Positions 44,742 to 54,956 are shown, numbered from the stretch's first letter. The stretch is DNA of 64,000 nt from Pseudomonadota bacterium (GCA_027622715.1 JAQBYN010000001.1:62001-126000), one strand, 5' to 3'. The notes: generated from the letters alone by a model not told the origin. A program made the numbers and translations.

Positions 44742-45785
44742 ATGGCATTACCCAATCACAACCGCAAAGTCGTTCTCGCGCGCCGCCCTGATGGCATGCC
44801 GGTCAAGGACGATTTCCGCCTCATCAATGATCCGGTGCCCGAGCCTGGGCCCGGCGAGCTGCTCGTGCGAGCGCACTATTTGTCGGCGGACCCATTCCAA
44901 CGCATGCGTCTGGACGCCAGCTCGCGCTACGGCAAGACCCTGGATATTGGCGATGTCATTAAGGGGCGTCTGGTCGGCGAAGTCGTTCGCTCCAACAATG
45001 CGGACTATCAGGTCGGTGATTTCGTCGAGGGCATGCTGGGGTGGCAAACCTACGCCATCTCCGATGGCAGCACCGCCCGGGCGGAATATGCCCCCGGAAT
45101 TACGAAAGTTGATCCGAAGATCGCCCCGATCTCGGCGTACCTCGGTATTCTCGGCTTTCCTGGGGTGACCGCCTATTTCGCGTTACTTGAGGTGTGCGAC
45201 CCACAAGCTGGCGAAACCGTGGTTGTCACAGGCGCCGGCGGTGCGGTCGGGTCGTTGGCCGGGCAGCTCGCTAAGATCCGCGGTTGCCGCGTCGTGGGCA
45301 TCGCGGGCAGCGACGAGAAGCTGAGCCATATCGTCGACGAACTCGGCTTCGACGCTGGCATCAATTACCGGACCACGCCGGATCTGTTGGCCGCGCTGCG
45401 GCGCGACTGCCCCGAGCGAATTGACGTCCACTTCGACAATGTCGGCGGCGATATTGCCCACACCATTGTGCATCACCTCGCCCGCAACGCGCGCGTCGTT
45501 CTGGTCGGCAACATCAGTCAAAATAATCTCGCGGAAAAACCCTCCCGGCCCGACGTGACCGGCCTTCTGATGACCGCCCGGGCGATGACCAAGGGTTTTA
45601 TCGTCTACGACTGGGAGGACCGGGCAGACGAAGCCCGCAACGCCATCGCCGGTTGGCTCGCCGAGGGGAAAATTCGCTACCGGGAGACTATTTCAGAAGG
45701 CATCGACAGCGCCCCGGCCGCCTTTATCTCGATGCTACAGGGCGGCAATATCGGCAAACAGTTGATCCGGCTGGACGACCTTTAG
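44742..45785 (+). CDS. NADP-dependent MDR oxidoreductase, copy 2
   Basis: The 347-residue protein is a paralogue of the previous one: LSADPFQRMRLDAS, TGAGGAVGSLAGQLAKIRGCRV, NYRTTPDLLAAL and HFDNVGGDIAHTI match the corresponding segments. The ORF track begins at 44616, inside copy 1; the ATG at 44742 is the sensible start. The pair looks like a tandem duplication that has diverged, possibly for different enones. Its stop overlaps the pncB stop by four bases (convergent). Confidence 0.88.
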   Translation: MALPNHNRKVVLARRPDGMPVKDDFRLINDPVPEPGPGELLVRAHYLSADPFQRMRLDASSRYGKTLDIGDVIKGRLVGEVVRSNNADYQVGDFVEGMLGWQTYAISDGSTARAEYAPGITKVDPKIAPISAYLGILGFPGVTAYFALLEVCDPQAGETVVVTGAGGAVGSLAGQLAKIRGCRVVGIAGSDEKLSHIVDELGFDAGINYRTTPDLLAALRRDCPERIDVHFDNVGGDIAHTIVHHLARNARVVLVGNISQNNLAEKPSRPDVTGLLMTARAMTKGFIVYDWEDRADEARNAIAGWLAEGKIRYRETISEGIDSAPAAFISMLQGGNIGKQLIRLDDL

Positions 45786-46918
45786 TCCGCGGGGCGAAGC
45801 AAAAACTCGCGACCGACTTTCACCGATTTTGTCCCGTCGTAATCGATCACATCGGCGGTCGCGTAGGTCTCGTCCCACCGTTCCGGAAGAAAAGATCCGG
45901 TGCCGATCACATCCACTGGGGCGTTGACGCTGGCCATGACCTTGCATTTGGCAGGTCCGAACCCGGAGCTGGCAACAATGGCTACTTTTTCAAAGCCGGC
46001 TTGATCAAGCTCCTCGCGCATGAGGTAGATCGCCGCCGCCGTGACACCGGTGCCGACCAGCCAGCGCAGCTCCGGCTCGGAACGGTATTGCCGCGTGCTC
46101 TTGGGCACATGCCGTTCCAACACCGCATAGGAGGCCTGGGGATCAAGACCTTCGACGAATCGTCCCCCGTGGGTGTCGAGACGAACCGACAACGATCCCG
46201 CCGCGGCAAGATCCGGAAAACGCCGGCAAACCGCCAGGGCATCGGTGATTTCCTGTCCAAAATAGTCGACCAAAATCGTCATTGGATCGTCAGGAAATGT
46301 CTCGTGAAACATCTCGGCCGCCCGTACGGTTGAGCCGGCGTAACCGATCAGCGCATGCGGCATGGTTCCCATCCCGCCGGCATTCCCAAAATAGTGGGCG
46401 GTGGCGTCGGTCGCATTACCGACAAAGCCGACCGCGCCGACTTCTGCTTTGGCGGCGTTCGAGCCGACGCTCGCCGCATAGGCCATCATTTCCGCCATTT
46501 CGGCGCCCGCGCAATGCCGAGCATCCATTGCCAGAAAGGCCACCTTGGGCAAGTCCTTACACATCGAATAGGCGTTGTAAGCGGCAACACAAGCTGGCCC
46601 CAAGCGTTGCAGATAGAGTGTTTCAAGATCGACGAGTTCGGCCAGCGAACCGGTGATGTAAACCAGCGGATCGCCGGCACCCACCCAATCGCCTTCTTTG
46701 TAGCGACACTCAATCTCAAACTGGACGCCGCGGCGCGCGGCAACCGTCTCCAACGCGTCGATCATCAGCCGCGGGGTGAAGAGAACCGGGCGGCGCATAA
46801 AGACCGCATAGGTGACTTGCTTGTCGCCAAACCGCTGCACGACCGTTTTTGTGCGGTTGAAATAATGATCAGTGTGGCGCTGGATCGCCGCATCAGACTG
46901 GACAACAGACAACGGCAT
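45782..46918 (-). CDS. pncB: Nicotinate phosphoribosyltransferase
   Basis: Converts nicotinate and PRPP to nicotinate mononucleotide, the first salvage step to NAD. The 378-residue protein is of the shorter nicotinate PRTase type: HTDHYFNRTKTVVQRFGD at the N terminus, AYNAYSMCKDLPKVAFLAMDARHCAGAEMAEM, VGFVGNATDATAHYFG and the PRPP-loop like LSVRLDTHGGRFVEGL. The nadE gene is about 2 kb away. Convergent with the MDR pair; the stops overlap. Confidence 0.85.
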   Translation of the reverse strand: MPLSVVQSDAAIQRHTDHYFNRTKTVVQRFGDKQVTYAVFMRRPVLFTPRLMIDALETVAARRGVQFEIECRYKEGDWVGAGDPLVYITGSLAELVDLETLYLQRLGPACVAAYNAYSMCKDLPKVAFLAMDARHCAGAEMAEMMAYAASVGSNAAKAEVGAVGFVGNATDATAHYFGNAGGMGTMPHALIGYAGSTVRAAEMFHETFPDDPMTILVDYFGQEITDALAVCRRFPDLAAAGSLSVRLDTHGGRFVEGLDPQASYAVLERHVPKSTRQYRSEPELRWLVGTGVTAAAIYLMREELDQAGFEKVAIVASSGFGPAKCKVMASVNAPVDVIGTGSFLPERWDETYATADVIDYDGTKSVKVGREFLLRPAD

Positions 46919-46940
46919 CGAATCGACCTCCGCGGGGAAT

Positions 46941-48320
46941 CTACGCTGCCGCTGACTTGGTCTGAGCGGCGGTCTTACGGTGCTTCAACATGTCGGCCAC
47001 GAGAAAAGCCAACTCTAGGGCCTGTGAGGCGTTCATCCTAGGATCGCAGTGAGTGTGATAGCGGTCCGACAGATTCTCCTCGCTAATCTCCTGCGCGCCA
47101 CCCAGGCATTCCGTAACGTCCCCACCCGTCATCTCGAAATGCACGCCACCGGCGTAGGTCCCTTCCGATTCGTGAATCGCGAAGAAATCCCGCACCTCGG
47201 ACAAAATTTTGTCAAACCGCCGGGTCTTGTATCCGGTGGACGATTTGATCGTATTGCCGTGCATCGGGTCGCAAGACCAAACGACTTGCCGCCCCTCACC
47301 GGTGATCTTGCGTATCAACGCGGGAAGCCGGTCGCCCACCGCATCCGCGCCCATCCGGCAAATAATCGTGATACGCCCGGGTTCATTGTTGGGGTTGAGG
47401 TGGTCGATCAAACGCAACGCGTCGTCCGGATTGAGGGACGGCCCGGCTTTGAAACCGACAGGGTTGCCGACGCCACGCAAAAACTCCACATGGGCACCGT
47501 CAAGCTGGCGGGTGCGATCGCCGATCCACAAAAAGTGCGCCGATGTGTCGTACCAGTGCCCCGTGGTGGAATCGATTCGTGTGAGCGACTGCTCATAACC
47601 AAGCAGGAGGGCTTCGTGCGACGTGTAAAACTCGGTCTCGCGTAACACCGGCACGGTCTTCGCCGTTAGGCCGATTGCCTCCATAAAATCGAGTGACTCT
47701 GAAATTCGGTCGGCCACGGCACGGTAACGCTCACCCTGGCGACTGTTCTCCAAAAATCCGAGGTTCCATCCGTGCACCCGCCGCAGCGACGAATAGCCAC
47801 CATGTGAGAACGCGCGAATCAGATTCAGCGTGCTTGCCGATTGGCTATACGCTTGAAGCCAGCGCGCAGGATCGGGATGTCGCGCCGCGGGGGTGAATTC
47901 GATCCCATTGACGATGTCGCCGCGGTAGCTGGGCAACGTGACGCCATCCTGCACTTCGGTTGCGTCGCTCCTCGGTTTGGCGAATTGGCCGGCGATGCGG
48001 CCCAATTTCACAACCGGCACGGAGCCGGCGAAAGTCAGGACCACCGCCATCTGCAAAAGGACGCGGAAGGTGTCCCGAATATTATCTGGATGAAACTCGG
48101 CGAAACTCTCCGCGCAGTCCCCGCCCTGAAGGAGAAATGCCTTGCCGGCGCTGACGTCGGCGAGCTGCGCGGATAGGTTTCTCGCCTCGCCCGCGAAGAC
48201 CAGCGGCGGATAATTTCCTAGCGTCGCCTCAACTTCTTGCAGCGCCGCAAGATCGCTGTACTCGGGCTGCTGCTCAATCGGCAGTCCCCGCCAGGAGTCG
48301 ATCGACCAATCGTTCGGCAT
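46941..48320 (-). CDS. Class II 3-deoxy-7-phosphoheptulonate (DAHP) synthase
   Basis: Catalyses the first shikimate pathway step, condensing PEP and erythrose 4-phosphate. The 459-residue protein is class [16 protein letters not shown] at the N terminus, [14 protein letters not shown] (metal-binding Cys), FGKPRSD-like [12 protein letters not shown] and SCDPMHGNT near the C terminus. It is upstream of pncB by 22 bp in the same direction, so both may be co-transcribed. Confidence 0.95.
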   Translation of the reverse strand: MPNDWSIDSWRGLPIEQQPEYSDLAALQEVEATLGNYPPLVFAGEARNLSAQLADVSAGKAFLLQGGDCAESFAEFHPDNIRDTFRVLLQMAVVLTFAGSVPVVKLGRIAGQFAKPRSDATEVQDGVTLPSYRGDIVNGIEFTPAARHPDPARWLQAYSQSASTLNLIRAFSHGGYSSLRRVHGWNLGFLENSRQGERYRAVADRISESLDFMEAIGLTAKTVPVLRETEFYTSHEALLLGYEQSLTRIDSTTGHWYDTSAHFLWIGDRTRQLDGAHVEFLRGVGNPVGFKAGPSLNPDDALRLIDHLNPNNEPGRITIICRMGADAVGDRLPALIRKITGEGRQVVWSCDPMHGNTIKSSTGYKTRRFDKILSEVRDFFAIHESEGTYAGGVHFEMTGGDVTECLGGAQEISEENLSDRYHTHCDPRMNASQALELAFLVADMLKHRKTAAQTKSAAA

Positions 48321-48399
48321 ATTTTCTCAGAGACCCCGGGCGCGACGGTTAGACCATGGGGCTTATACGCCCCAATTCCGCCGATCACCAAGCCCAGCC

Positions 48400-49776
48400 T
48401 TATTCGGCTGCCTGGGCCTCGGGAGCGACATAGCGTTCCCGCATCGTCACAAACTCTTCCGCCGCCGTCGGATGGATCCCGACCGTGGCGTCAAAATCGG
48501 CCTTAGTCGCGCCCATTTTTACCGCGACGGCCAAACCCTGGATAATCTCCGCGGCCTCAGGGCCAACCATGTGAACACCGAGAACCCGGTCGGTCGTCGC
48601 ATCGACAACGATCTTCATCAGGGTTTTTTCATCGCGGCCCGACAGCGTGTGAAGGAGGGGTCGAAAAGTCGATTTGTAAATATCGACCTTCCCCCCTTGC
48701 AGCCGCGCCGCTTCCTCGCTCAACCCGACGGTGGCGACACTCGGCTGACTAAAGACAGCGGACGCGATTGTCTCATGGCTCATGATTCTCTCCCGACCAC
48801 CGAAGACCGTGTCGGCAAAACATAAACCCTCGTTCAGGGCCACCGGAGTCAGGTTGACACGGTCCGTAACGTCGCCAACCGCGTAGATGTTGTCGATGTT
48901 GGTCTGGGAATACTTATCGACAATGACCGCGCCATTTTCGCGTTGCGCAACACCCACTGCAGCAAGGTTGAGACTCTCGGTCTTCGGCGCTCGGCCGGTT
49001 GCGCAGAGGACACAGTCGGCCTCGATGATTTCACCATCTTCGCAGGTAACGATCAGGCCGCTCGGAAGTTTCTCGATATGTTTGATGTTTGACTCGACGC
49101 GGATATCGACCCCCTTTTTTCGCATCTCCTGGGCCAACGTCGCGCGAACGTCGCCGTCGAACCCCCGAAGGATCTGGGCGCCGCGATAGATTTGAATAAC
49201 GTCCGAACCAAGGCCATTGAGAATCCCGGCAAACTCGACCGCGATGTACCCACCGCCGACCACAATGACGCGTCGCGGTTGGGCGGGAAGTTCAAACAAC
49301 TCGTTGGATGTAATCGCATGTTCGCTGCCGCTTGAGACCGGCTTCACCGGCCAGCCCCCAGTGGCGATCAGTATCTTGTCGGCCGTGATCTGCCGCCCCG
49401 CGACCTCGACCGTATGGGCATCGACGAAGCGACCGGTGCCGACGACGAGTTCAACGCCCGCATTGTCGAGCAGGCGGATATAGATTTTGTTGAGTCGGTC
49501 GATCTCCTTGTCCTTGGCCGCCATGAATTTGGTCCAACTGAAGCTGCGCGGTCCGACCGTCCAGCCATAATCGGCGGCGTCCTCGAAATTCTCGGCGAAG
49601 TGAGAGGCGTAGACCATGAACTTCTTTGGAATGCAGCCTCGGATGACGCAGGTGCCGCCAACCCGGCTGTCTTCGCAAATCGCGACCCGCGCGCCGTGGT
49701 TCGCTGCGACCCGCGCCGCGCGTACGCCGCCGGAACCAGCGCCAATAACGAAGAGATCAAAATCGTATTTATTCAT
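48400..49776 (-). CDS. gor: Glutathione-disulfide reductase
   Basis: The 458-residue flavoprotein reduces GSSG with NADPH. FAD motif GAGSGGVRAARVA, redox-active disulfide GGTCVIRGCIPKK (C-x4-C), NAD(P) motif GGGYIAVEFAGIL and the C-terminal dimer motif VGIHPTAAEEFVTM are all present. The track start at 49812 is unlikely. The ATG at 49788 overlaps the gabD stop (TGATG) and the ATG at 49776 follows GGGAAAAGG; I use 49776, four codons shorter. Confidence 0.92.
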   Translation of the reverse strand: MNKYDFDLFVIGAGSGGVRAARVAANHGARVAICEDSRVGGTCVIRGCIPKKFMVYASHFAENFEDAADYGWTVGPRSFSWTKFMAAKDKEIDRLNKIYIRLLDNAGVELVVGTGRFVDAHTVEVAGRQITADKILIATGGWPVKPVSSGSEHAITSNELFELPAQPRRVIVVGGGYIAVEFAGILNGLGSDVIQIYRGAQILRGFDGDVRATLAQEMRKKGVDIRVESNIKHIEKLPSGLIVTCEDGEIIEADCVLCATGRAPKTESLNLAAVGVAQRENGAVIVDKYSQTNIDNIYAVGDVTDRVNLTPVALNEGLCFADTVFGGRERIMSHETIASAVFSQPSVATVGLSEEAARLQGGKVDIYKSTFRPLLHTLSGRDEKTLMKIVVDATTDRVLGVHMVGPEAAEIIQGLAVAVKMGATKADFDATVGIHPTAAEEFVTMRERYVAPEAQAAE

Positions 49777-49787
49777 GCCTTTTCCCA

Positions 49788-51245
49788 TCACTGATCGATC
49801 CCGCCGACGCATAGGTATTTGGTCTCAAGATATTCTTCGATCCCGTACTTCGAGCCCTCACGGCCCAATCCCGATTCTTTCATCCCGCCAAATGGCGCGA
49901 CCTCCGTGGAAATCAGGCCGGTGTTGATTCCGACCATGCCGTATTCAAGCGCTTCGGACACGCGCCAGACTCGGCCAAGGTCGCGGCTGTAGAAGTAGGA
50001 CGCGAGGCCGAATTCGGTGTCGTTTGCCATCGCAATTGCTTCGGCCTCAGACTTGAATCGGTAGAGCGGCGCCAGCGGACCGAAGGTTTCCTCGCGCGAT
50101 ACCAACATCGCTGGCGTCACGTCCGCTAAGATTGTCGGCTGGAAGAATGTTCCCCCCAACGCGTGTCGGGCACCGCCGCTGACAAGGCGGGCGCCGCGAC
50201 TCAATGCGTCGGCGATGTGTTCCTCGATCTTTTCGACCGCAGCCAGATCGATCAAGGGCCCTTGCTCTGTCACCCCTTCCAGTCCGTTGCCGACGCGCAG
50301 CTTTGCGACGGCTTCCCCGAGCATGCTTGCGAACTGGTCGTAGACCCCCTCCTGCACGAGAAGGCGATTGGCGCAGACGCAGGTCTGCCCCGTGTTCCTG
50401 TATTTGGACGCGATCGCGCCCTCAACGGCGGCTTCAAGGTCGGCATCGTCGAAAACGATGAACGGCGCGTTGCCGCCGAGTTCCAGCGACATTTTCTTCA
50501 TCGTTGCGGCGCTCTGGACCATGAGCTTTTTGCCGATCTCGGTCGACCCGGTGAACGACAGCTTGCGGACCGTTGGGTTCCCCGTCATTTCGCCGCCGAT
50601 CTCAACTGCCGAACCGGTAATCACGCTGAGCACGCCCTGCGGGATGCCGGCCCGCTCACCCAACTCGGCCAAGGCCAGCGCCGAAAACGGTGTTTGGGAG
50701 GCCGGCTTGATAACCATTGGACAACCTGCCGCCAGCGCGGCGCCGGCCTTACGGGTGATCATCGCGGCTGGAAAATTCCACGGCGTGATCGCCGCGGTAA
50801 CGCCGATCGGCTCTTTGAGCACGACGATACGTTTGTCGGCTGCATGGCTCGGAATAGTATCGCCGTAGACCCGCTTGGCTTCTTCGCCGAACCATTCGAT
50901 GAAGGACGCGGCATAGGCGATTTCACCCTTTGATTCCGCAAGCGGCTTGCCCTGCTCGGCGGTCATCAGGACTCCTAAGTCGTCCTGGTTCTCCATCATC
51001 AACTCGAACCAACGCCGCAGAATCACCGCGCGTTCCTTACCGGTCTTGGCGCGCCACGCTGGATAGGCAGCCTCAGCAGCGGCAATCGCCCGGCGGGTTT
51101 CGGCAGCTCCCATTTTGGGAACGGTCCCGAGCGTCTCGTCGGTCGCAGGATTGTTAACCCGGACCGTCCCGCCGCTATCGGCGTCCGACCATTGGCCCGC
51201 AAGGTAGGCTTGTTGGCGAAAAAGCTTGGAATCGGCGAGTTTCAC
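49788..51245 (-). CDS. gabD: Succinate-semialdehyde dehydrogenase (aldehyde dehydrogenase family)
   Basis: Oxidises succinate semialdehyde to succinate with NAD(P)+. The 485-residue protein has KPASQTPFSALALAELGERAGIP (cofactor site), SFTGSTEIGKKLMVQSA, LELGGNAPFIVFDDADLE (Glu base) and NTGQTCVCANR (catalytic Cys), the last of GabD type. It is followed by gor with a stop/start overlap, so they are co-transcribed. Confidence 0.92.
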   Translation of the reverse strand: MKLADSKLFRQQAYLAGQWSDADSGGTVRVNNPATDETLGTVPKMGAAETRRAIAAAEAAYPAWRAKTGKERAVILRRWFELMMENQDDLGVLMTAEQGKPLAESKGEIAYAASFIEWFGEEAKRVYGDTIPSHAADKRIVVLKEPIGVTAAITPWNFPAAMITRKAGAALAAGCPMVIKPASQTPFSALALAELGERAGIPQGVLSVITGSAVEIGGEMTGNPTVRKLSFTGSTEIGKKLMVQSAATMKKMSLELGGNAPFIVFDDADLEAAVEGAIASKYRNTGQTCVCANRLLVQEGVYDQFASMLGEAVAKLRVGNGLEGVTEQGPLIDLAAVEKIEEHIADALSRGARLVSGGARHALGGTFFQPTILADVTPAMLVSREETFGPLAPLYRFKSEAEAIAMANDTEFGLASYFYSRDLGRVWRVSEALEYGMVGINTGLISTEVAPFGGMKESGLGREGSKYGIEEYLETKYLCVGGIDQ

Positions 51246-51337
51246 GCGCGTGTCCTTCTTTTATGAGTGTCGAATTGGCGAACTATATATCAGGCCGCGG
51301 CGCTTGGGCCGCAAGACCCAACCCTACCGCGGTCGGG

Positions 51338-53161
51338 TCACTCGACCGTGACGGATTTGGCTAGGTTGCGCGGCTGATCCACGTCCGTCCCCTTAAGAAC
51401 GGCCACGTGATAGGCCAACAGTTGCACGGGTATAGTGTAGAGGATCGGCGTAACGAAGGGATCGACATCGGGCATGACAATCGTTTCCCAGGGCTCGTCG
51501 CCCACTTTTCGCCGGCCGGCTTCGTCGGTGATCAGAATCACCCGGCCGCCGCGCGCCGCCACCTCACGCAGGTTCGACATAGTCTTGTCGAAAAGATCGT
51601 CACTTGGCGCGATAACCACGACCGGCACGCCCTCGTCTATCAAGGCAATCGGTCCGTGCTTAAGCTCGCCGGCGGCAAAGCCTTCGGCGTGAATGTAGGA
51701 AATTTCCTTTAGTTTCAACGCGCCTTCCAGCGCGATCGGATAGGACGTGCCGCGACCGATATACAAAATGCTGCCGGCGTGAACCAGAGACTCCGCCAGG
51801 GTCTTGATCGCGGCGTCATGGTTCAGGACATCGACGGCGCGTGCCGGAACCTCTGCGATCGCGTGAGACAACCGGGCCTCATCGGCGGTTGTTATCGCGC
51901 CTTTGGCGCGCGCCAGCGAAATCGCAAACGCGGCCAGCGCAACTAGCTGGCAGGTAAACGCTTTGGTTGATGCGACGCCGATCTCTGGACCGGCATTGGT
52001 CATCAAAATGGCGTCGCTCTCGCGGGCCATGGTGCTCTCCGACACGTTCACCAAAGATACCGTGTGCTGGCCTTCCCCTGCCGCAAAGCGTAGCGCCGCC
52101 AACGTATCGGCGGTCTCGCCAGATTGTGAAATAAATAACGCCAACCCGCCGGGCGGCATTGGCGCGCGGCGATAGCGGAACTCGGAGGCGATATCGACCT
52201 CTGCCGACACCCGCGCGTAGCGTTCGATCCAGAATTTGCCGACTAGCGCCGCAAGGTAGGAGGTGCCGCAGGCGACGATCGTTACTTTCGAGACCCCTTC
52301 CAACTTGACGCCCAGATCGGGCAACTGAATCGTGCGGTCGGCCGGATTGAAGTATCCGTTCAGCGTCTCGCCGATGACGGTGGGCTGCTCATAGATCTCC
52401 TTTTCCATGAAGTGGCGATAGTTCCCCTTGCCGATCAACGCCCCGGACGCAGCGCTGGACCTTACTTCCCGCTCAACCACCTGATCCTCGGCATCGTGGA
52501 ACACAGCGTTGGTTCGCGTCAGTTCGACCCAGTCGCCGTCTTCGAGATAGGAAATCCGATTGGTTTCGGACGCCAGGGCGATGGCGTCAGATCCGAGAAA
52601 CATCTCATCGTCACCCCAACCCACGGCCAGCGGGCTCCCGCGGCGCGCGCCGATCATAAGGTTCAGCTCGCCGGCGAAAACGATCGCCAGAGAAAACGCG
52701 CCTTCTAGTCGCTTCAACGATCGCGCCACCGCTGTCTGCGGGCTATCCCCCTGGTCGAGATAGGACGAAATCAAGTGCACCACGGCCTCGGTGTCGGTTT
52801 CGCTTTCGAAGTTGCGCCCTGCACCGACGAGCTCATCACGAAGCTCGGCGAAATTCTCGATGATGCCATTATGCACGGCCGCCACTTTTGTCGTCGCGTG
52901 GGGATGGGCATTGATCTCGTTGGGGACTCCGTGCGTAGCCCACCGCGTGTGGCCGATCCCGATCTCGCCGCCCAGGGGTGCTCGCGACAGCAGAGTCTCG
53001 AGTTCGCCAATTTTGCCCTTGGCCCGTCGCCGCTCCAGCGAGCCGTCAACGACCGTCGCTATCCCGGCGGAATCATAGCCTCGATATTCGAGCCGCCGAA
53101 GCCCGGCAAGGAGTCGGCCAGCGACATCGCCCGTGCCAACGACGCCAACGATACCGCACAT
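51338..53161 (-). CDS. glmS: Glucosamine-6-phosphate synthase (isomerizing)
   Basis: Makes glucosamine-6-phosphate from fructose-6-phosphate and glutamine for cell-wall precursors. The 607-residue protein begins MCGIVGVVG with Cys2 as the N-terminal nucleophile and has two C-terminal SIS domains (VACGTSYLAALV, SQSGETADTLAALR; YIGRGTSYPIALEGALKLKE). Length is standard. Its ATG overlaps the glmU stop (TGATG). Confidence 0.97.
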   Translation of the reverse strand: MCGIVGVVGTGDVAGRLLAGLRRLEYRGYDSAGIATVVDGSLERRRAKGKIGELETLLSRAPLGGEIGIGHTRWATHGVPNEINAHPHATTKVAAVHNGIIENFAELRDELVGAGRNFESETDTEAVVHLISSYLDQGDSPQTAVARSLKRLEGAFSLAIVFAGELNLMIGARRGSPLAVGWGDDEMFLGSDAIALASETNRISYLEDGDWVELTRTNAVFHDAEDQVVEREVRSSAASGALIGKGNYRHFMEKEIYEQPTVIGETLNGYFNPADRTIQLPDLGVKLEGVSKVTIVACGTSYLAALVGKFWIERYARVSAEVDIASEFRYRRAPMPPGGLALFISQSGETADTLAALRFAAGEGQHTVSLVNVSESTMARESDAILMTNAGPEIGVASTKAFTCQLVALAAFAISLARAKGAITTADEARLSHAIAEVPARAVDVLNHDAAIKTLAESLVHAGSILYIGRGTSYPIALEGALKLKEISYIHAEGFAAGELKHGPIALIDEGVPVVVIAPSDDLFDKTMSNLREVAARGGRVILITDEAGRRKVGDEPWETIVMPDVDPFVTPILYTIPVQLLAYHVAVLKGTDVDQPRNLAKSVTVE

Positions 53162-54507
53162 CAGGCCCCGTCCTTCGCGCGCGCACGTTTCGTGATGGAC
53201 CAGCCCTCTCGTGTGGCCTCTATACCACGCGTGTCCGCGACTCGGAGCGCGTCCGCGGGGACATCTTCCCGTACCACCGTGCCTGCACCTATTGTCGCGC
53301 CGCGCCCAATCTTCACGGGCGCCACCAGTACGACGTTGGACCCAATTGAGGCGTCGGCACCGACCTCGGTCTGTGCCTTTCGGAAACCGTCGTAGTTGGC
53401 TGTAATCGTCCCGGCGCCAACATTGGCATGCTCGCCGATGATCGCGTCACCAATATAGGTGAGGTGATTGACCTTCGCGCCGGCGTGAATTGCTGAATTT
53501 TTTACCTCGACGAAATTGCCGACTTTTGCCCCTTCACCAATATCTGCCCCCGGCCGGAGCCGCGCGAAGGGGCCAATGACAGCCCCTTTCTTGATCGTGC
53601 ATCCTTCGAGGTGGCTAAAGGCCTTGACGGTAACGCCATCGCCAATCTGTACGCCGGGGCCGAAGAATACATTTGGCTCGACGACGACATCCTGGCCAAC
53701 GATCGTGTCAAAACTGAACCAAACGGTTTCCGGCGCAATCATCGTGGCGCCCCCCGCAAGCGCGGCTTGTCTTGCGCGAACCTGAAAAGCGGACTCGGCC
53801 CGCGCGAGGTCCGCCCGGGTATCTATCCCAATCAGTTCCGCGGGATTGCCCTCGACAACCACGCAGTCGTGGCCCTCGCGACGCGCCATGCCAACGATAT
53901 CCGTCAGGTAGTACTCGTGCTTTGCATTGTCGCTTCCCAACCGGTCGAGAAGCGAGAAAAAGACCTGTGCGTCGGCCGCAATAACGCCGGAGTTGCAGAG
54001 CGGAATCGACCGAGTCTGCTCGTCTGCGTCCCAGTATTCGACGATTCTATCCAGCCGATTTTCGGCATCGACGACCAAGCGGCCATATTGTCCCGGGTCA
54101 TCCGGCACAAAACCCAGCACCACCAGAGCCGGTGGATTTGGGCCGCCGCGCGCCGCAATAAGGCGCGACAGCGTTTCCGCCGAGACCAGCGGGTCAGCGC
54201 CAAACAGCACAAGTACAGTGCCCGAAAATCCTTTAAGCGCTGGACCAGCACATTTGGCCGCATGACCGGTGCCCAGCGCGCGGTCCTGGACCGCAATTTC
54301 AGCTTGGCTCGACCACCCAGCGGGGTCCGCCATATCCGGGCTGACGACAACGACAACGCGCTTGATGGCGGCGTCGGCGATCGTCTGCATCAGGTGGTCA
54401 ATCATTGGACGACCGCCCACCGCATGCATCACCTTGGGCAGCGACGAGCGCATCCTGGTTCCTTTGCCGGCGGCAAGGACGATGGCGGCGACTTTTTGGG
54501 AGTCCAT
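53161..54507 (-). CDS. glmU: Bifunctional GlmU (GlcN-1-P acetyltransferase / GlcNAc-1-P uridyltransferase)
   Basis: Makes UDP-GlcNAc. The 448-residue protein has the N-terminal uridyltransferase motif VLAAGKGTRMRSSLPKVMHAVGG and a C-terminal left-handed beta-helix of hexapeptide repeats (GDGVTVKAFSHLEGCTIK, RLRPGADIGEGAKVGNFVEVK). It is followed by glmS with a TGATG overlap, the usual glmU-glmS operon. A GATGCC-ACACG-GGCATC-like hairpin lies 33-49 bp upstream. Confidence 0.96.
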   Translation of the reverse strand: MDSQKVAAIVLAAGKGTRMRSSLPKVMHAVGGRPMIDHLMQTIADAAIKRVVVVVSPDMADPAGWSSQAEIAVQDRALGTGHAAKCAGPALKGFSGTVLVLFGADPLVSAETLSRLIAARGGPNPPALVVLGFVPDDPGQYGRLVVDAENRLDRIVEYWDADEQTRSIPLCNSGVIAADAQVFFSLLDRLGSDNAKHEYYLTDIVGMARREGHDCVVVEGNPAELIGIDTRADLARAESAFQVRARQAALAGGATMIAPETVWFSFDTIVGQDVVVEPNVFFGPGVQIGDGVTVKAFSHLEGCTIKKGAVIGPFARLRPGADIGEGAKVGNFVEVKNSAIHAGAKVNHLTYIGDAIIGEHANVGAGTITANYDGFRKAQTEVGADASIGSNVVLVAPVKIGRGATIGAGTVVREDVPADALRVADTRGIEATREGWSITKRARAKDGA

Positions 54508-54679
54508 CTAGGTTTAGCTCATCACGTTGGACGGCGGGACGATGCCACACGGGCATCGCGGCACCAAGTAACGAAGTCTTACCGGATTTTGCAACCGATT
54601 CGGGTATCCCCGCCGACTGACGTCACATATCGGGTCTCCTGGTCCGACCGACCGATACGACTCTCGGCGCCGCGGCGCC

Positions 54680-54708
54680 TTGACTTGCCCGATAGGCAAA
54701 CCTATTAC
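54680..54708 (+). promoter_or_regulatory. Promoter of tRNA-Val
   Basis: TTGACT (54680-54685), a 17-bp spacer and TATTAC (54703-54708) end 10 bp before the tRNA 5' end, so transcription would start within a few bases of the mature end. Confidence 0.7.
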
Positions 54709-54718
54709 GACCGACAAC

Positions 54719-54793
54719 GGGCGCGTAGCTCAGTGGTAGAGCACTACGTTCACATCGTAGGGGTCGCTGGTTCGATACCAGCCGCGCCCACCA
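54719..54793 (+). tRNA. tRNA-Val (anticodon CAC)
   Basis: A full cloverleaf: acceptor GGGCGCG/CGCGCCC, D arm GCTCAGTGGTAGAGC, anticodon stem CTACG/CGTAG with loop TTCACAT (CAC), T arm GCTGGTTCGATACCAGC, discriminator A and encoded CCA. Length is 75 nt including CCA. Confidence 0.96.
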
Positions 54794-54956
54794 TGCAGCC
54801 CACTTCGTCGCTTCTAATTGAGGCCGAATGGCCGGCGTAGCGTCGACGAGAGGCCTGCTCGGTGGGACGAGTGCCAAGACGCCAGATAAACTGCGGCTTG
54901 AGCACCCGAGTCCGCTCACTAGTCAAGGGACCTAGCCCAATGATTGGTTCGCCGCG

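Noticed and set aside
53611-54840. 409-residue plus-strand ORF over glmU and tRNA-Val
   Set aside because: It lies opposite glmU (clear motifs) and runs into the tRNA gene, so it is a shadow ORF of GC-rich DNA.
54623-54919. 98-residue minus-strand ORF containing LVSNQRPLRCERSALPLSYAP
   Set aside because: This is a translation of the antisense of tRNA-Val and its flanks; this peptide is a well-known false protein from tRNA genes.
54794-54956. 163-bp gap after tRNA-Val checked for an attachment site or integrase remnant
   Set aside because: The tRNA 3' end is not repeated nearby and no integrase gene is present, so there is no evidence for an integrated element.
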